A stretch of DNA of 64,000 bases from Penicillium oxalicum. Lineage: Eukaryota; Ascomycota; Eurotiomycetes; Eurotiales; Aspergillaceae. The notes below the pieces were generated by a model, which was not told the DNA's origin, did not search any database, and was given only the letters and a program-made list of their open reading frames with translations. This document shows, piece by piece, positions 47,424 through 58,207 of the stretch. Numbering within the stretch: position 1 is the stretch's first letter; every line of letters begins with the position of its first letter. The position numbers and the translations under genes are program-made. The DNA is taken from positions 1,721,685 to 1,785,684 of the forward strand of contig NC_064657.1 in the NCBI RefSeq assembly GCF_001723175.1, given 5' to 3'.

Positions 47424-49584
47424 CGCGCAGGGGGTTAGAGACGCTCGTCCCGGGGCAAAGCGGTTCGATCTTGTGCGCGAGAAAGACAAGCGTCCAAATG
47501 GCCGGTCCGTTTCTTGTTGATAAGTCTCCCTTTGGAGCCCCCCTGACTTTTATACTTGGCGACCGGTCGGATTTTCTGCATCGTCAGCGGCGTCATGTCA
47601 CCGTGTAGCCGAAGGAGCTGCAGTTGGCATCGAGTCTGGGCACGTTGTTCATTTGACATGTCGGCTGCACCCACTCCACATCGAAAACCTTGTACCCGAG
47701 GCCCGATCAGCTCTCGATCACCAATCAAGGCCCACAAGATCGAGAAAGTGGAGGTGCTGTCAGAAGGATCCAAGCCAGATCAAGTTCACGGCCGATGCTC
47801 TGGAAGACTTTGTTTTCGACACCGAATCGGGGCTTCGGTTGCACCACGCGCCAAGGATGGATCCGACTCTACGCGAAGTGGACGAACCGTGCGACTGGGC
47901 CCGGTCTGGGCCTGAGTCAGTCGATCTAAGCGAGGCGCTGCAGTCGGGCCTGATCGTGAATCATTCATCCTGCCCCTGGAGGCTTCGTTTTGCATGTGCC
48001 CAGGACCGACTGGACAAAGAGGGGCATGCGTCAAGTCCCTTGCGGTGGAGGAGCAGCTTTCTCATCGATTTCCTCCGCAACGAGTCTCCCGTCGAACAGG
48101 GGGCCCTGGATGGACCGCCCGTTCTTGCGATGAAAGATCGGTGCACGTCGCTCGAAAATGCCCCCAAGGCTCCTTGCTCGCCCACGGAACAGTGCAGATG
48201 GAATCCAAGTAGACTTTACCCACTCCCTCGCACAGCCACCGCCCCCGGGCAGTTCAGCATGCCGAGCAAGTGCAGTCTCATCCGTCCGTGGGAAATCATC
48301 TTCCCGTTCGACGGGACGTACCAGACCTGGCACAGAACCCCTGTCCTCCATGAGTTGGCGAAAAAAAAAAAGTACATCTCGTGCGGCCAACACAGAGTCC
48401 ACACAGGCCCGATGCGAGTCCATCAGAATCCTCCTTCTCCATGGAGGTGGGAATGGACGTCTTCCGTTGATTAGGTGTCGTCCTGGTCACCCAACTCTGT
48501 TGGTTGATTTTCTGCCACCGCTTACGGGAACTCCCCACTAGGTACGTCACGAGCCCCATTATTCACGTGTCACACTTGTCTCTAACAGGCAACCTTGAAT
48601 CAAGCATCTCATGTCTTAGAAGTTGATTCACCTTCGACCATCCGTCCCTCGGCCCGATCAACCCTCCGATCACTCCTGTTCATCTTCGATCCTTCGATGT
48701 AGAAACTCCGCCGAATCGCCCGTGTCGTTGATGTGTAGATTGACCCCACCAATATGCCGAGGGATCTCACCTTCGGTCCTGCGGCGTTCCTGCCCCCTGT
48801 TCCATCATGGGTCTTGTCTCAAAAAGGAGTGGGTAAGACTCACAGGACTCTCAAAGCTTGGCATGAGAGTGACTGCGAGACTTGATGGACGGGTCTTGGT
48901 GACAGCCTGGTTGAAGGTCGGCCTCTGCCGTCCTTCAGATGTTTGCCTCGTGGTCCACTGCAGGCCAAGCAGCAATCCTGTGAGAGTCGACATGGACAGG
49001 GTCTTTCTCCGTGCGTTCCAATGCAGTTTTTTTGCTTGTTCCACTCCCTCTTTCCTCGCAGATCACCAACAAGATCGATCCTGTCTCTTGATTCCCTACA
49101 TTCGTCGATATCGGTGAGTTTTCCACTCTTTAGTCGATCCCGACTTCCCGCGGCCCATGGTGCATCTTGACACCTTTTGAGCACCCTTGAAGCCCTGTTG
49201 ATCGTGTTCTGTGCGCGCGTATGTGCCCTTTGCTTGCTAGATAGCATCATGTGATCCCCTACAAACGAGATAGCTTAGGCCTCACTCCCCATCAATCCCA
49301 CCAACATCACTCTCTCGCAATCCTTCTCCACTGTGTAGATCATCTTGCACAAGCCATGAGCCCTTTCTTTTGTGCGATTATGAGACCCTCTCCCGAAAGT
49401 CGTCATATCCCACACGTCTCATCGGAATAAACTCAGCTACCTCACGCCCAGCGTACATCTCTCCTGACACCCAACGCGTCTCTTCAAGGCTCAGCGCCTC
49501 TCCTTGACTCTGAACCTTTCAAATACCGCAAACCGTCCGCAATTTCAAGGCTCGGCACCTCATCCTGACTCAACTTTCCTCGAC
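47424..49584. other. Long intergenic region
   Basis: Between the RTA1 promoter and the solo gag. Holds one long unassigned plus frame (entered separately). Just before the gag, two related copies of TTCAAGGCTCRGCRCCTC (about 49484-49501 and 49544-49561) form an imperfect direct repeat; the 49250-49580 stretch may be a retrotransposon leader or LTR remnant, but I cannot find its partner. Confidence 0.35.
47653..48474 (+). CDS. Hypothetical 273-codon ORF, weak
   Basis: Continuous frame opened by TTG, with internal ATGs. It lacks a recognisable domain, has several Pro/Arg/Ser-rich stretches of the kind seen in chance frames, and runs through an A11 tract near 48360-48370. Length is the only argument for it. 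A 130-codon minus-strand frame overlaps it. Confidence 0.18.
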   Translation: MTCRLHPLHIENLVPEARSALDHQSRPTRSRKWRCCQKDPSQIKFTADALEDFVFDTESGLRLHHAPRMDPTLREVDEPCDWARSGPESVDLSEALQSGLIVNHSSCPWRLRFACAQDRLDKEGHASSPLRWRSSFLIDFLRNESPVEQGALDGPPVLAMKDRCTSLENAPKAPCSPTEQCRWNPSRLYPLPRTATAPGQFSMPSKCSLIRPWEIIFPFDGTYQTWHRTPVLHELAKKKKYISCGQHRVHTGPMRVHQNPPSPWRWEWTSSVD

Positions 49585-50331
49585 ATGACTACACCACTTG
49601 TCATGGGGGCACTCGAGGTGATCTCCTCAGTCCCTATCCTCACAGGCAGGGCCAACTTTGAAGAGTGGCGTGTTGGTCTCAAGGTTGCCCTCGATTCCTA
49701 TGATGAAGATATGTGGCCTATCATTGTGGGCCAGTCCCGTGCAGCTCTCACTCAGCGCCAAGAGACCCCTGATATCGGCACTGTTCGTGCTGCTCTTCAT
49801 CTCGAACTAGGAAAAGAGCCTACCGAGGAGGAAATTCAAACCTGGCTCACGGCCCAGATTCGCCAGCCCAATGCAGAATTCGACTGGTTCAGAAAGCGGC
49901 ACAAGATCGCCAAGTATCTCATCTATTGCACCCTGACGCCTGCTGCCCGTAGACTCATCGTCAATTTAGATGATGCCCATGATATTTTTGCCAAGCTACG
50001 GACCACTTACGACACCAGCAACCATCGCGCCCTAGCTCCCAGATGGTATGCATTCAATGCTCTCAAATACCATGCTAATGGAAACCCTCAGACCTTCATC
50101 TCCAAGTGGGGCAGCGCTCTTGAGGAGGTCAATTCGTGCCTCCCAATGAGCGATCCTATTCCAGTGGAACTCTGCCTCGCCATGTTCAAAAATGCGATTC
50201 GGGCAGTTCCAACCACTCAGAACTTCATCACTCAATACCAGCCTCCCACCGACCGAGACACCCTTCTGGAGGACCTCTTCAACAAGTTCATTGAGTATGA
50301 AATGCACAGACTACAGGATGCAAAAAATTGA
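49585..50331 (+). CDS. Solo Ty1/copia-type gag (UBN2-like)
   Basis: Intact 248-aa frame from ATG 49585 (MTTPLVMGALEVI). It has the capsid-like organisation of copia Gag: ILTGRANFEEWRVGLKVAL at the start, WLTAQIRQPN, KYLIYCTLTPAARRLIVNL, DIFAKLRTTYDTSNHRAL, and the helix SKWGSALEEVNSCLP, ending YEMHRLQDAKN. There is no zinc knuckle, and no protease, integrase or reverse transcriptase follows; the next gene (opposite strand) ends 95 bp downstream. The frame has no lesion, unlike the copia pol at 62 kb, so it is either a young truncated insertion or a gag-derived host gene. It differs clearly in sequence from the gag-like frame at 11.3 kb. Confidence 0.7.
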   Translation: MTTPLVMGALEVISSVPILTGRANFEEWRVGLKVALDSYDEDMWPIIVGQSRAALTQRQETPDIGTVRAALHLELGKEPTEEEIQTWLTAQIRQPNAEFDWFRKRHKIAKYLIYCTLTPAARRLIVNLDDAHDIFAKLRTTYDTSNHRALAPRWYAFNALKYHANGNPQTFISKWGSALEEVNSCLPMSDPIPVELCLAMFKNAIRAVPTTQNFITQYQPPTDRDTLLEDLFNKFIEYEMHRLQDAKN

Positions 50332-50425
50332 AGCCTGAAAGGAGAGGTGGGCCTACATTGTCCAGCTTTGAGAACATCGCGTTTGAATTTTCAAGCGCTC
50401 GTCATTCGTGAGAAGTCACCATCAT

Positions 50426-53400
50426 TTATGAATCTCGTCGTTCATGCTCTTGCAAGCTCAACTTCAACGCTCTCTGCAGGTCCTCATCGTCATCGTCATC
50501 ATCATTGTGAGCAATTTCCGCCTTGCCATTCTGGCCTCCGTGCACGATCGTTCTTTCAGCCCCAGTGCCTCGGCTATTGTTTCGATGTTGTAATTCCAGC
50601 AGACTCTGCTTCTTGATGTATTCCAAAACAATGTCCTCTTCCGTTTTCTCCTGCGGCGTCTTTTCATCACGAGGGCTCGGATGTGTTTCAGTATTTTCAC
50701 TGTGAGGAAACGGTGGAGGTGGTAGCGCGTTCTCTGCGCTGCTTCGGACAGTGCCATGAGCGGCGTCGTGAGCCATTGTAGCTTCATTTTCTTCCTGCAA
50801 TGACCAGAGATCCATATCAAGGGAGTCCCTCAGAAGATCCTCACTCCAGGCGCCGGTACTGCCGATGGAATCCTGCCTCTGTGGTATCTCACACACTTTA
50901 GGCTGTTCCTCATGCGGCACGTACCTTTTTTTCAAGGTTTTCTGAATCGCTTTCCATTGGGTGATGATGTCTTCTTTCTCGGTTTCCGACGCCTGTAGCC
51001 ATTCATCATAACCCTGAGCCGCTCGGGATGCGATGATATAGTCTTGCACGTCATTTTTGAACAGTTTCTGCACTTCTTTGCTGACCCCCTGCATCGTATG
51101 GCCAAGAATACCGACGCACGCTGCGCTCGACTTGGCGAAGAAGCCCCCAACCCCTTTCCCCACCCCCTTGAAGAAGCCACCGGCACCTTCTTTCTGGGCA
51201 CCTTTCCAGGGTTGGGTGACGAGGCCGGTGATACCATCGTACCAGCCGTAGCTGAACTCCCTGCCCACAGCCTTCATGCCAGACTTGAAGTCGCCGACCC
51301 TCTCTTGCGGGCGAATCGTATCATCGCCCCAGAGCCGCGGCATATTGTGAAAGCCCCTCACCAAGTTGACGGATATGTCCACTGGCCCTTGTACAACGGC
51401 CTTAGCGAAGCGTCCGGCGCCCCTTGTCATGTGTACGCCCGTCGGACGCAGCATGTCAGTCTGCACGCCGGCATCAGGTCCTGTCTGGCTACCGGTGAGG
51501 ACAGAAGAAGCAGGTGTGAGAGTCACTACACTCTCCTTCACTGAGTCTTTCCGACTCCGCCGAGCTTTTGCTTGTGGTGACGAGCTTGACAAGCTTGAAT
51601 CCCTTGGTACTTGCGACATGTGGGTTGGACTCGTGGCCGTCGAGACCGAGGCCCGGGATTGTCGTCGGCTCCGCTCAACCGGCTTCTTCAACGCCCTGAC
51701 GGTTTCCGAGGGCACGTCGGCGAGCCCGACCGTCATGCCGCTAAATGCCCTCACAAACGCAGTGAATCCCCCGGAGATGGGGTCCCACGGGCCTTCATCG
51801 GTTTGGTATTCCTGTGCCCGAAACAGCTTGAGATCATTGATCTCCAATAGCCCTGCATTCCCTAGTGTGTACGCTGCGAAAGCGCTCAAGGTGACCTTCG
51901 TACGCCTGAGACGCCACACGGCGGGCCGGGACGGGGCGAGAGTGCATCGGAGCCGATCCAGATCGAGACGCTGATGGAAAGACTGCGCACCTGTATGGCA
52001 GCCATTCTCCGCTGCAATCTTGTCCGCCAGTTCCAGGGCGCGCTCTTGGCAGCTGGACGTGAAGCAGAACTTAATGGCCTTGGCCAAATTGTCGGCCGTC
52101 AGTTGTTTATGGGGAATCGGATCAGGGCCTGCCCCTGCCTGTGCAATCATTGCACCCCAAAATGGCTGGTCTCCAAAGAAAGGGACAACAACTGTCGGCC
52201 GGCCTGCGGCGATGCCTGCTGCTGTCGTACCCGCACCACCGTGATGTACGACACACGAGACGCGTTGGAAGAGCCAGTCGTGCGGTACGTTCCCAAGCAC
52301 AAAGACCCCATCAGGAATCCCCAACTCATCCGAGCCCACACCTCCCCAGCCTTTGGATAGGAGCACGCGCTGGCCTGTCTGCTTCACCGCAGTGAAGATG
52401 ATTCTAGTAAGTGCGTTCGGGTCATTGAGCACAATACTTCCAAATCCAATGTAGATCGGCGGTGGTCCAGCATCAAGGAAGGCCTGCAAGTCATGTGTTG
52501 GCGTGTAACCCGGAGTTGTTGGAAGAGAGAAAAAGCCGACGACTGAGACATGAGCGCCCCAATCTTTTGGCTTAGGAATCAGGGCGGGAGACCAGCAGTA
52601 AGTATGTGGGATTTGCAGCCGCTGTAACATCCCCGGGGCCCAGATGACGCTGATCGGATCCAGATCCAGACACTTGACCCGGAATCGATTGATGATGTCC
52701 CCAAGAGCTTGCCATGAAAGCAATTCAACCAAAGCGTAGCTGATGTAATTTGCCAGTCGCGGGTCGGTATTCGTGGCTTGAATGTTGGCCAGGGGATGCG
52801 GAAAGGCTTGCGTCGGGGAATAGGGCATCGTGAACATCATATGGAGCGGGATTCCTAGTTTCTCTGCACAATGAACGTGGGCGAAGCTCGGAGGATTGGC
52901 AATGATACAATCGGCTACAAAGGGCTTTATCTCCGGCCTCGAATGGGTCTCGCCTTCCGACATATTAGACCCATCGTCCTCGACTGTACTATCATTTGCC
53001 CGATAACAGGATCGCCAGCAGCCCTGGATGTACTCGGCTACGTATCGTCGTTGCTGGCCGACATCACCACTCATCACACTCCGAAAACTAGGCCTCAGAC
53101 CAGGGTTTTTGAACATGAAGGCCATCAAGCGGGCAGGGTCGCCGCCAATGCTGAAAAACTCAAGACCCTGCTGCTGCACAAACTCCTTAAAGGTGAAGTG
53201 CGTTGCCAACCGTACCCGATGGCCGTAAGTCTCTTTCAAGACCTTTCCTAACGCCACGAAGGGCTGAACGTCTCCACGAGAGCCCACCACCTGAATCACG
53301 ATGTTCAAGGTAAGAGGTGGCCGGGAGGGTGGGTCGCTGCCCTGCGCTGTAGGTGGAGGACTGTATAGGGGAGGATGACTGTCTCCAGCCCCCTGGTCAT

Positions 53401-53623
53401 GCTGATTGAGTGCTGGGGCCAAAATTTGGGACAATTGACGACTGAAGTGATTGATCCGGATAGCGATTCGACCATCTTCGGTGAGCTGGGCACTGGTACC
53501 CGTCCCGTTCTTTTCATCACGGATCTCGCCATATTGGCTTCCATACGGAGGTGGCGGTGCGGTGTCCTCGGCCAGTGCCTCATCCTCGAGGTCGAGGTGC
53601 TGTGGAAAGGATTTTTGTCTCAT
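50426..53623 (-). CDS. UDP-glucose:sterol glucosyltransferase with C-terminal UIM
   Basis: Transfers glucose from UDP-glucose to membrane sterols. Single exon, 1065 aa from the ATG at 53623 (MRQKSFPQH); 15 further in-frame codons upstream start only with GTG and follow a stop after a possible acceptor, so a short upstream exon is possible. Domains: residues about 100-240 GT28 N-terminal fold (LNIVIQVVGSRGDVQPFVALG), then a GT1-type C-terminal fold with the sterol-GT signature VHHGGAGTTAAGIAAGRPTV and PFFGDQPFWG (about residues 460-490). There is no PH or GRAM domain in front, unlike Atg26. Long C-terminal region: a conserved segment (RGAGRFAKAVVQGPVDISVN; SYGWYDGITGLVTQPWKGA; GGFFKGVGKGVGGFFAKSSA) also found in relatives of this type, and at the very end DDEDLQRALKLSLQEHER, a clear ubiquitin-interacting motif. 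Confidence 0.92.
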   Translation of the reverse strand: MRQKSFPQHLDLEDEALAEDTAPPPPYGSQYGEIRDEKNGTGTSAQLTEDGRIAIRINHFSRQLSQILAPALNQHDQGAGDSHPPLYSPPPTAQGSDPPSRPPLTLNIVIQVVGSRGDVQPFVALGKVLKETYGHRVRLATHFTFKEFVQQQGLEFFSIGGDPARLMAFMFKNPGLRPSFRSVMSGDVGQQRRYVAEYIQGCWRSCYRANDSTVEDDGSNMSEGETHSRPEIKPFVADCIIANPPSFAHVHCAEKLGIPLHMMFTMPYSPTQAFPHPLANIQATNTDPRLANYISYALVELLSWQALGDIINRFRVKCLDLDPISVIWAPGMLQRLQIPHTYCWSPALIPKPKDWGAHVSVVGFFSLPTTPGYTPTHDLQAFLDAGPPPIYIGFGSIVLNDPNALTRIIFTAVKQTGQRVLLSKGWGGVGSDELGIPDGVFVLGNVPHDWLFQRVSCVVHHGGAGTTAAGIAAGRPTVVVPFFGDQPFWGAMIAQAGAGPDPIPHKQLTADNLAKAIKFCFTSSCQERALELADKIAAENGCHTGAQSFHQRLDLDRLRCTLAPSRPAVWRLRRTKVTLSAFAAYTLGNAGLLEINDLKLFRAQEYQTDEGPWDPISGGFTAFVRAFSGMTVGLADVPSETVRALKKPVERSRRQSRASVSTATSPTHMSQVPRDSSLSSSSPQAKARRSRKDSVKESVVTLTPASSVLTGSQTGPDAGVQTDMLRPTGVHMTRGAGRFAKAVVQGPVDISVNLVRGFHNMPRLWGDDTIRPQERVGDFKSGMKAVGREFSYGWYDGITGLVTQPWKGAQKEGAGGFFKGVGKGVGGFFAKSSAACVGILGHTMQGVSKEVQKLFKNDVQDYIIASRAAQGYDEWLQASETEKEDIITQWKAIQKTLKKRYVPHEEQPKVCEIPQRQDSIGSTGAWSEDLLRDSLDMDLWSLQEENEATMAHDAAHGTVRSSAENALPPPPFPHSENTETHPSPRDEKTPQEKTEEDIVLEYIKKQSLLELQHRNNSRGTGAERTIVHGGQNGKAEIAHNDDDDDDEDLQRALKLSLQEHERRDS

Positions 53624-55467
53624 CAGGCTGGAGGATTCCACCACACTCTTTGGGCGCTGGTTCTTCACGGGTGCCTATGAGAAATGTGGATGACTGCCAG
53701 GGCTGGCTAGCCTCCTGTGCGTCGATTTTTGCTGTATATCGGCCCAGCTACAGCAAAATGAGTGCTCAATCAATGGTCGTCAGGCCGTCAGACGACTGCT
53801 GGGATGTAGAGGAGAACACCGAGAGTCGGGTTGATAGTTCGAAGCCTCGTGTGTTCCTGAGCCGAGTTGAGTCAGTGGGAACCACGTGGGGCATGTGAGG
53901 TTGTCCCAGCAGTCAGATGGATTTTTTTTGAACAATTTTAATGGTTAAAGAGGCAGGGCGAGGGCGAGATATACCTTCTACGGCCTGGCACAGCCCTGAG
54001 ATGACACACCGCCCGCTGGAGTTGAGGTCCCCGTTGCGTGTTTCGTTTATTCTGACCTTGCCCGTCCTCTATTGGCAGTGATGGGACGTCTGACAATCTC
54101 ACGCTCAAATGACCAGCGAATGTACTGCCGTTTCGCCGCTAGCGTGTGCGTCAATTGTGGAGCGACAAGATGACAATCGCTGTGGCTTGGGCTGCGGGCT
54201 GCAGCCTGCCAGAGGCGGAGGACCCTGCGCTGGAATTTTTGTGGGCTAAGCTGGTGCCTGAAGCCCACAAACCACCGTACCAAGCTCGCAAAATCATGCT
54301 TGAACTAATGGCCACGATCTGAGTGTTTGAATGGTGCTCCCAGAAGCAGCCCGGTGCTCCAGTCCAGTCAGACCTTCGGAGTGCGGAGAGGCTAAGCCAC
54401 TTCGGGCGCAGTGGCTATCGCAGGGAGTAGGTGAAATCGGTCGTTCGACTCAATTCACGCTTCAAGTATTTGTCTGCCTTCGAGTGGGGAAGAGAGGGAA
54501 GAAGCAATGGTGCAGGGATGACATTTTCACTTGATATGTTCGGTCACTCAGTCTGACAGCCAGGCCAACTAGAGGGACAGGATTCAGTCTCTGCAAAAAG
54601 TCTAAGGGCTTCCTGATGTAGCGCATTTGGTTTCAGGCACCGGCCATGAAAGTGAATTTCTTTTCCGCACTATTGCAACCCCCGATGTACGAGTACCAAC
54701 TCGAATTTGCGAAGAAGACAGACGTACGTCCAATTTTGGTAGATGGATCCTGAAGGGACAGCCACCCGCTGATTCATCAGGAAGTATCCATGTCCCTTGC
54801 GACGAAACATCACGGTGTGTGTTTGATAGACGTCAAGGTTGGTTCTCAGTCAACGACAATCCATTTCCTAGAACCCACACCAAGGACCTATCCGCATCAA
54901 TCAGGACCATGTGATTTATTCTCATTTTCAGAAACAAGGCTCCAGTTGGCGGCCATAATCGACTGGCAAAAGAGCTTTGTGGTCGGGAAACTCCATCCAG
55001 CGAAGGTAGACATCCAAGGAAGCTTGCCAACAAGATCTGGAATAAAAAATATCTTGGCTCGTCACAACACTTACATTGCCTTCTCAGACTCGGAAGATGG
55101 AAGTCTTTCCCCTGACTTTGACAACCCTGTACGCCCTCACACAACGCTTCTCTCCGATTCTGCTCATTCTCTCTACGGTCAACCCGTCGGACATAACATT
55201 TACATCATACTATCCGCTTTGATGTACAAGATGAACATCTCCACAAGATTCGTACAGCTTTTCGCATCGTGCATCGCCCGGTACTTTGACAACTGGGCTT
55301 TGGAAAGAACCTGACACCTGTTCCTTCCATTGGGTCACCCACGTCTCTCCATTCGATAGGCCGCTGGCCGTCGTGATTTCCGCGAGGATGGAAAAAGCTT
55401 CCACCAAAGGAGCTGATTGCATTCCTACGAGATTTACAACGACAAAATTCCAAAGACAGCATACGAC
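53624..55467. other. Intergenic region
   Basis: Promoter side of the glucosyltransferase gene plus gene-poor DNA. A plus-strand frame at 54790-55314 (174 codons, ATG start, contains LHPAKVDIQGSLPTRSGIKN) is the most protein-like but is unassigned and has no supporting neighbour. Confidence 0.35.
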
Positions 55468-56675
55468 TCAGTTCAACTTCCGCTTCTTTCTCATCTCCTT
55501 GACGGGGACCTCGTACAGATCCTCTTCTTCCTTATTCTCCTCCTCCTCCCCCTCGTCCACTGAAGCCCCATGTTCCCTCAAAAACCTTGTTAGGAAGGCA
55601 TCTGCAAATTTCAACGCCTCCCTTACCTTTGGAACATCCCTCAAGACGGCCTTTTGCAGCTGAAAAATTGGAGGCATTCCAGAGCTTGCGATTTAATAAC
55701 GGGTTTGCAAACCACTCATTGTAGAAAAGGCCCAAATCAGACGGGGCCAGCCCTTTCTTCGAGACCTGCACAGGCTCCTTCTTTTCATTCTTCAGGAACG
55801 AGGGATCGATACTCATTTGAACCTTCAACACCGCGCAAAGATGCGCCAGTGTATTCCGCAGTGTCTCCCCTGGATCTCGAGTCCATTCTTCCGACCTCGC
55901 TGAACAGTCCTTGGAGGCTAGGCGGGGCGCATCCGATGGAATAGACTACCACGAGTCAGTCACAAACGACAGAGACACTCAGGGAACGACCACTTACTTT
56001 TTGGGCCTCCCTCACGAGGGGATGGTTAGGATAGACTTTCCGCAAGTACTCACGAGCCCACTTTGGGTACCACACCGAGTCGCGGAAAGAACACCGATGT
56101 CCAGCCGCGTTGAAGCCACAATTTCCACATGCACCCGCAAACAAGACGCCCCTCCCATCGACAAGAATGCGGCAAGACTTGAAAGGGCCACGATTCGCCC
56201 CGCACGAGTGACACTCCTTCCCCGACAGAGCGATCCGACCCGTCTGCTGCACAAAGGCCCCCCTCAGACGGCCCATCGAGGTCACCTCACGCGGTTTGCT
56301 CCGCCAGTCGGCACGCCGAACGCGAGGGAATTGCTCATACAGCACAGGGATTTCGGCCTTCAAGACTGCGATGCGGGGATCACCGTCCTTGTTGAGGGTC
56401 GATTGGCCGCCTGTGCCGAAGATTAGTCGATCAATCCCCCAAAGCGCAAAACGGAACACACCACCGAGTTTCCATGGGCTCTCATCCTCTATGGAAGGCT
56501 CTTTATATCCTGCCTCTTCCTGCTCCTCCACTTTGATGTCGCTCTTATACGGAGCTTCACCGTCTGGCCCGGAATAACCGTCTTGAGTCGCCCGCACCTT
56601 CTCATCAAGGGCACCCTTCGCCTGAATTTCTCCTTCTCTGGGAGCCCTTCGGGGTCGCACGAGCCATATCGCCAC
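55468..56675 (-). CDS. DUF3716 domain protein, frameshift in last exon
   Basis: DUF3716 is a cysteine-rich, zinc-binding-like domain expanded in Aspergillus and Penicillium. Seen: CHSCGANRGPFKSC, then GACGNCGFNAAGHRCSFR, the family pattern. The first visible exon (56675-55998) has no ATG: its upstream edge (after a CTAG acceptor) implies a missing 5' exon. Donor GTAAGTGG at 55997, acceptor CCTAG before 55917. The second exon reads SKDCSARSEEWTRDP to NRKLWNASNF; at the five-A run 55663-55667 (T run on the coding strand) removing one base joins it to QLQKAVLRDVPKVREALKFA and an acidic-then-basic tail ending KEMRKKRKLN at 55468. Without the correction the frame continues into unlikely Gly-rich sequence. 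Homopolymer error or recent loss. Role unknown. Confidence 0.75.
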
Positions 56676-58076
56676 CTAGCACTAGCACTCTCCTTCACCT
56701 AGAATAACGACGGCGACAATTGACCGTTCAAGTCTCTGTCATGTTCTTTTTGACTCGGATTCTTACACGAGCGAGCGAAAGAATTCGCCTCCAATTCAAT
56801 CTTTGTCTCGTAAGATGTGAAAGTCACTTTTTCCCCCTACAGTCCGCCGCCCTCGGAGACTATTTCGTATACGAGCACTGCTGGTCGAGCACTATCATTG
56901 CCCGGCTCTGGGACTTACTCTGGATCCGCCACGGACATCGCAACAAAGGGGGAACTATCACTTACAGACCAACGAGGAAAGTACGTAAAGGTGGCGAAAG
57001 AAAAAGAGAGTTTGAGGCAATGCGAGTCTGAGAGAGGAGGTCTGGGAGAGGCGGAAGGAGAAACGGCAATAGAGTCGATAGAGGTAGAAATAACGGGCGA
57101 AATGACGCTTGCTTTACTGGACAAAACCTCTTCGTAATTTGCATGCCATGACCTGTATGGGACCTTCCCGCCTCAGCTACCTGATTCATGTGTATCCGTT
57201 GTGAAATGATTGGGCACACGACACGTGACCTGTCAACCCACAGTAATCGAGGACAAGCCTCCGTCAGGTGGACCGTCGGAGAGAAATGTGGATTTTGATT
57301 TTTTTTTTGGTTGCGTGCCATGACGGTTCCACACTTCCAATAAAGCTCTCTGTACTCCCCACGCCATCTTGAAGCCTCGATAAGCTCGTTCCACACCCTC
57401 TCATAGTCTCTTCTGGCCACTCTTATGCTGCATCAAACAGCCTCGACGCCAATCAAAACGGTTTCTTCTCTTGCTTCCCTGCGTGATCAAGACTGGTTGT
57501 GATGGTTCCAGTCTGTGCCGCTCAGAGGATTCTTACGACTCTTCTTCTGATGGAGAGAACCCGCGAATCTAGCCCTGTACAGCTTGCGCATCACACATCA
57601 CTGCTATTTTTCTCATGCGAATTCTTGTAATCGACTTGACCTCACGTTAGTTGCAGACTCTGAACTTTCTATTGACATTCCCTGCAGTTCTGATCACCAA
57701 AAAAAGGGGGGGGGGGGGGGCAGTAAGTTCAAGTAAACATATCCTAGATGGCGGTTATGTGGCGGTTTGAGATCCCAACAAAAACTACGTACTTTCTAAG
57801 CAACAGAACATGGAACCCCCCCCCCCCCCTAAATCCGAGGCAATTTCAACCTGAGGCAGTGACTTTCCTGCTCATCATGGGAAAGGTCCTCAAGTGACTC
57901 CATCAAGCTCAAACGCCAACACCAACGTCCCGTTTTTCTTCCCTTCCATGTAGAGTTCGTCAGTGTTGTGTTCTGGGTCATCCACCGAAGCGGATCCTCC
58001 ATCCTGAAGACATGGTGGTTTATATATCCATGAACGGAGAAACAAAACATACTGTTCTGACATGTCAGGCCTCTGG
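56676..58076. other. Intergenic region with paired homopolymers
   Basis: No gene fixed. The missing 5' exon of the DUF3716 gene should lie near the left edge. A plus-strand frame at 56817-57137 (contains TDIATKGELSLTDQRGKYVK) is weakly protein-like. A G15 run (57706-57720) and a C14 run (57817-57830) face each other about 96 bp apart and could pair. Confidence 0.4.
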
Positions 58077-58156
58077 TGGCCTGCTTGGTTCGTGAGTCCG
58101 AGCTAGCTCGCGAGTCGAGTCCAGAAAGCCGGCTCGCCGCGAGTAATCGCAAGCTC
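58077..58156 (-). mobile_element. Palindromic MITE, third copy
   Basis: Read on the minus strand it begins GAGCTTGCGATTACTCGCGG after a TA (58157-58158) and continues GCGAGCCGGCTTTCTGGACT, matching the 94-bp unit at 40040-40133 with a deletion of about ten bases in the far arm. The other end is more diverged (GGCCTGCTTGGTTC). Confidence 0.65.
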
Positions 58157-58159
58157 TAG

Positions 58160-58207
58160 TCCCGCCCGTCTGACGAAACCTGTTGGTCCCAGGTTCGATT
58201 CCGGCCG
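58160..58207 (+). other. tRNA-like 3' fragment with perfect B box
   Basis: GGTTCGATTCC at 58192-58202 matches the Pol III B-box consensus exactly and is followed by GGCCGGGCTCA, like a tRNA acceptor strand. No matching 5' acceptor strand, A box or good anticodon arm precedes it; that side is occupied by the MITE copy. It is either a tRNA broken by insertion or a tRNA-derived SINE head. Not a working tRNA gene. Confidence 0.4.

Noticed and set aside
53624..53668. Upstream extension of the sterol glucosyltransferase to a GTG
   Set aside because: Preceded by a stop and lacks an ATG; the first ATG at 53623 gives a normal N-terminus. A short upstream exon stays possible.
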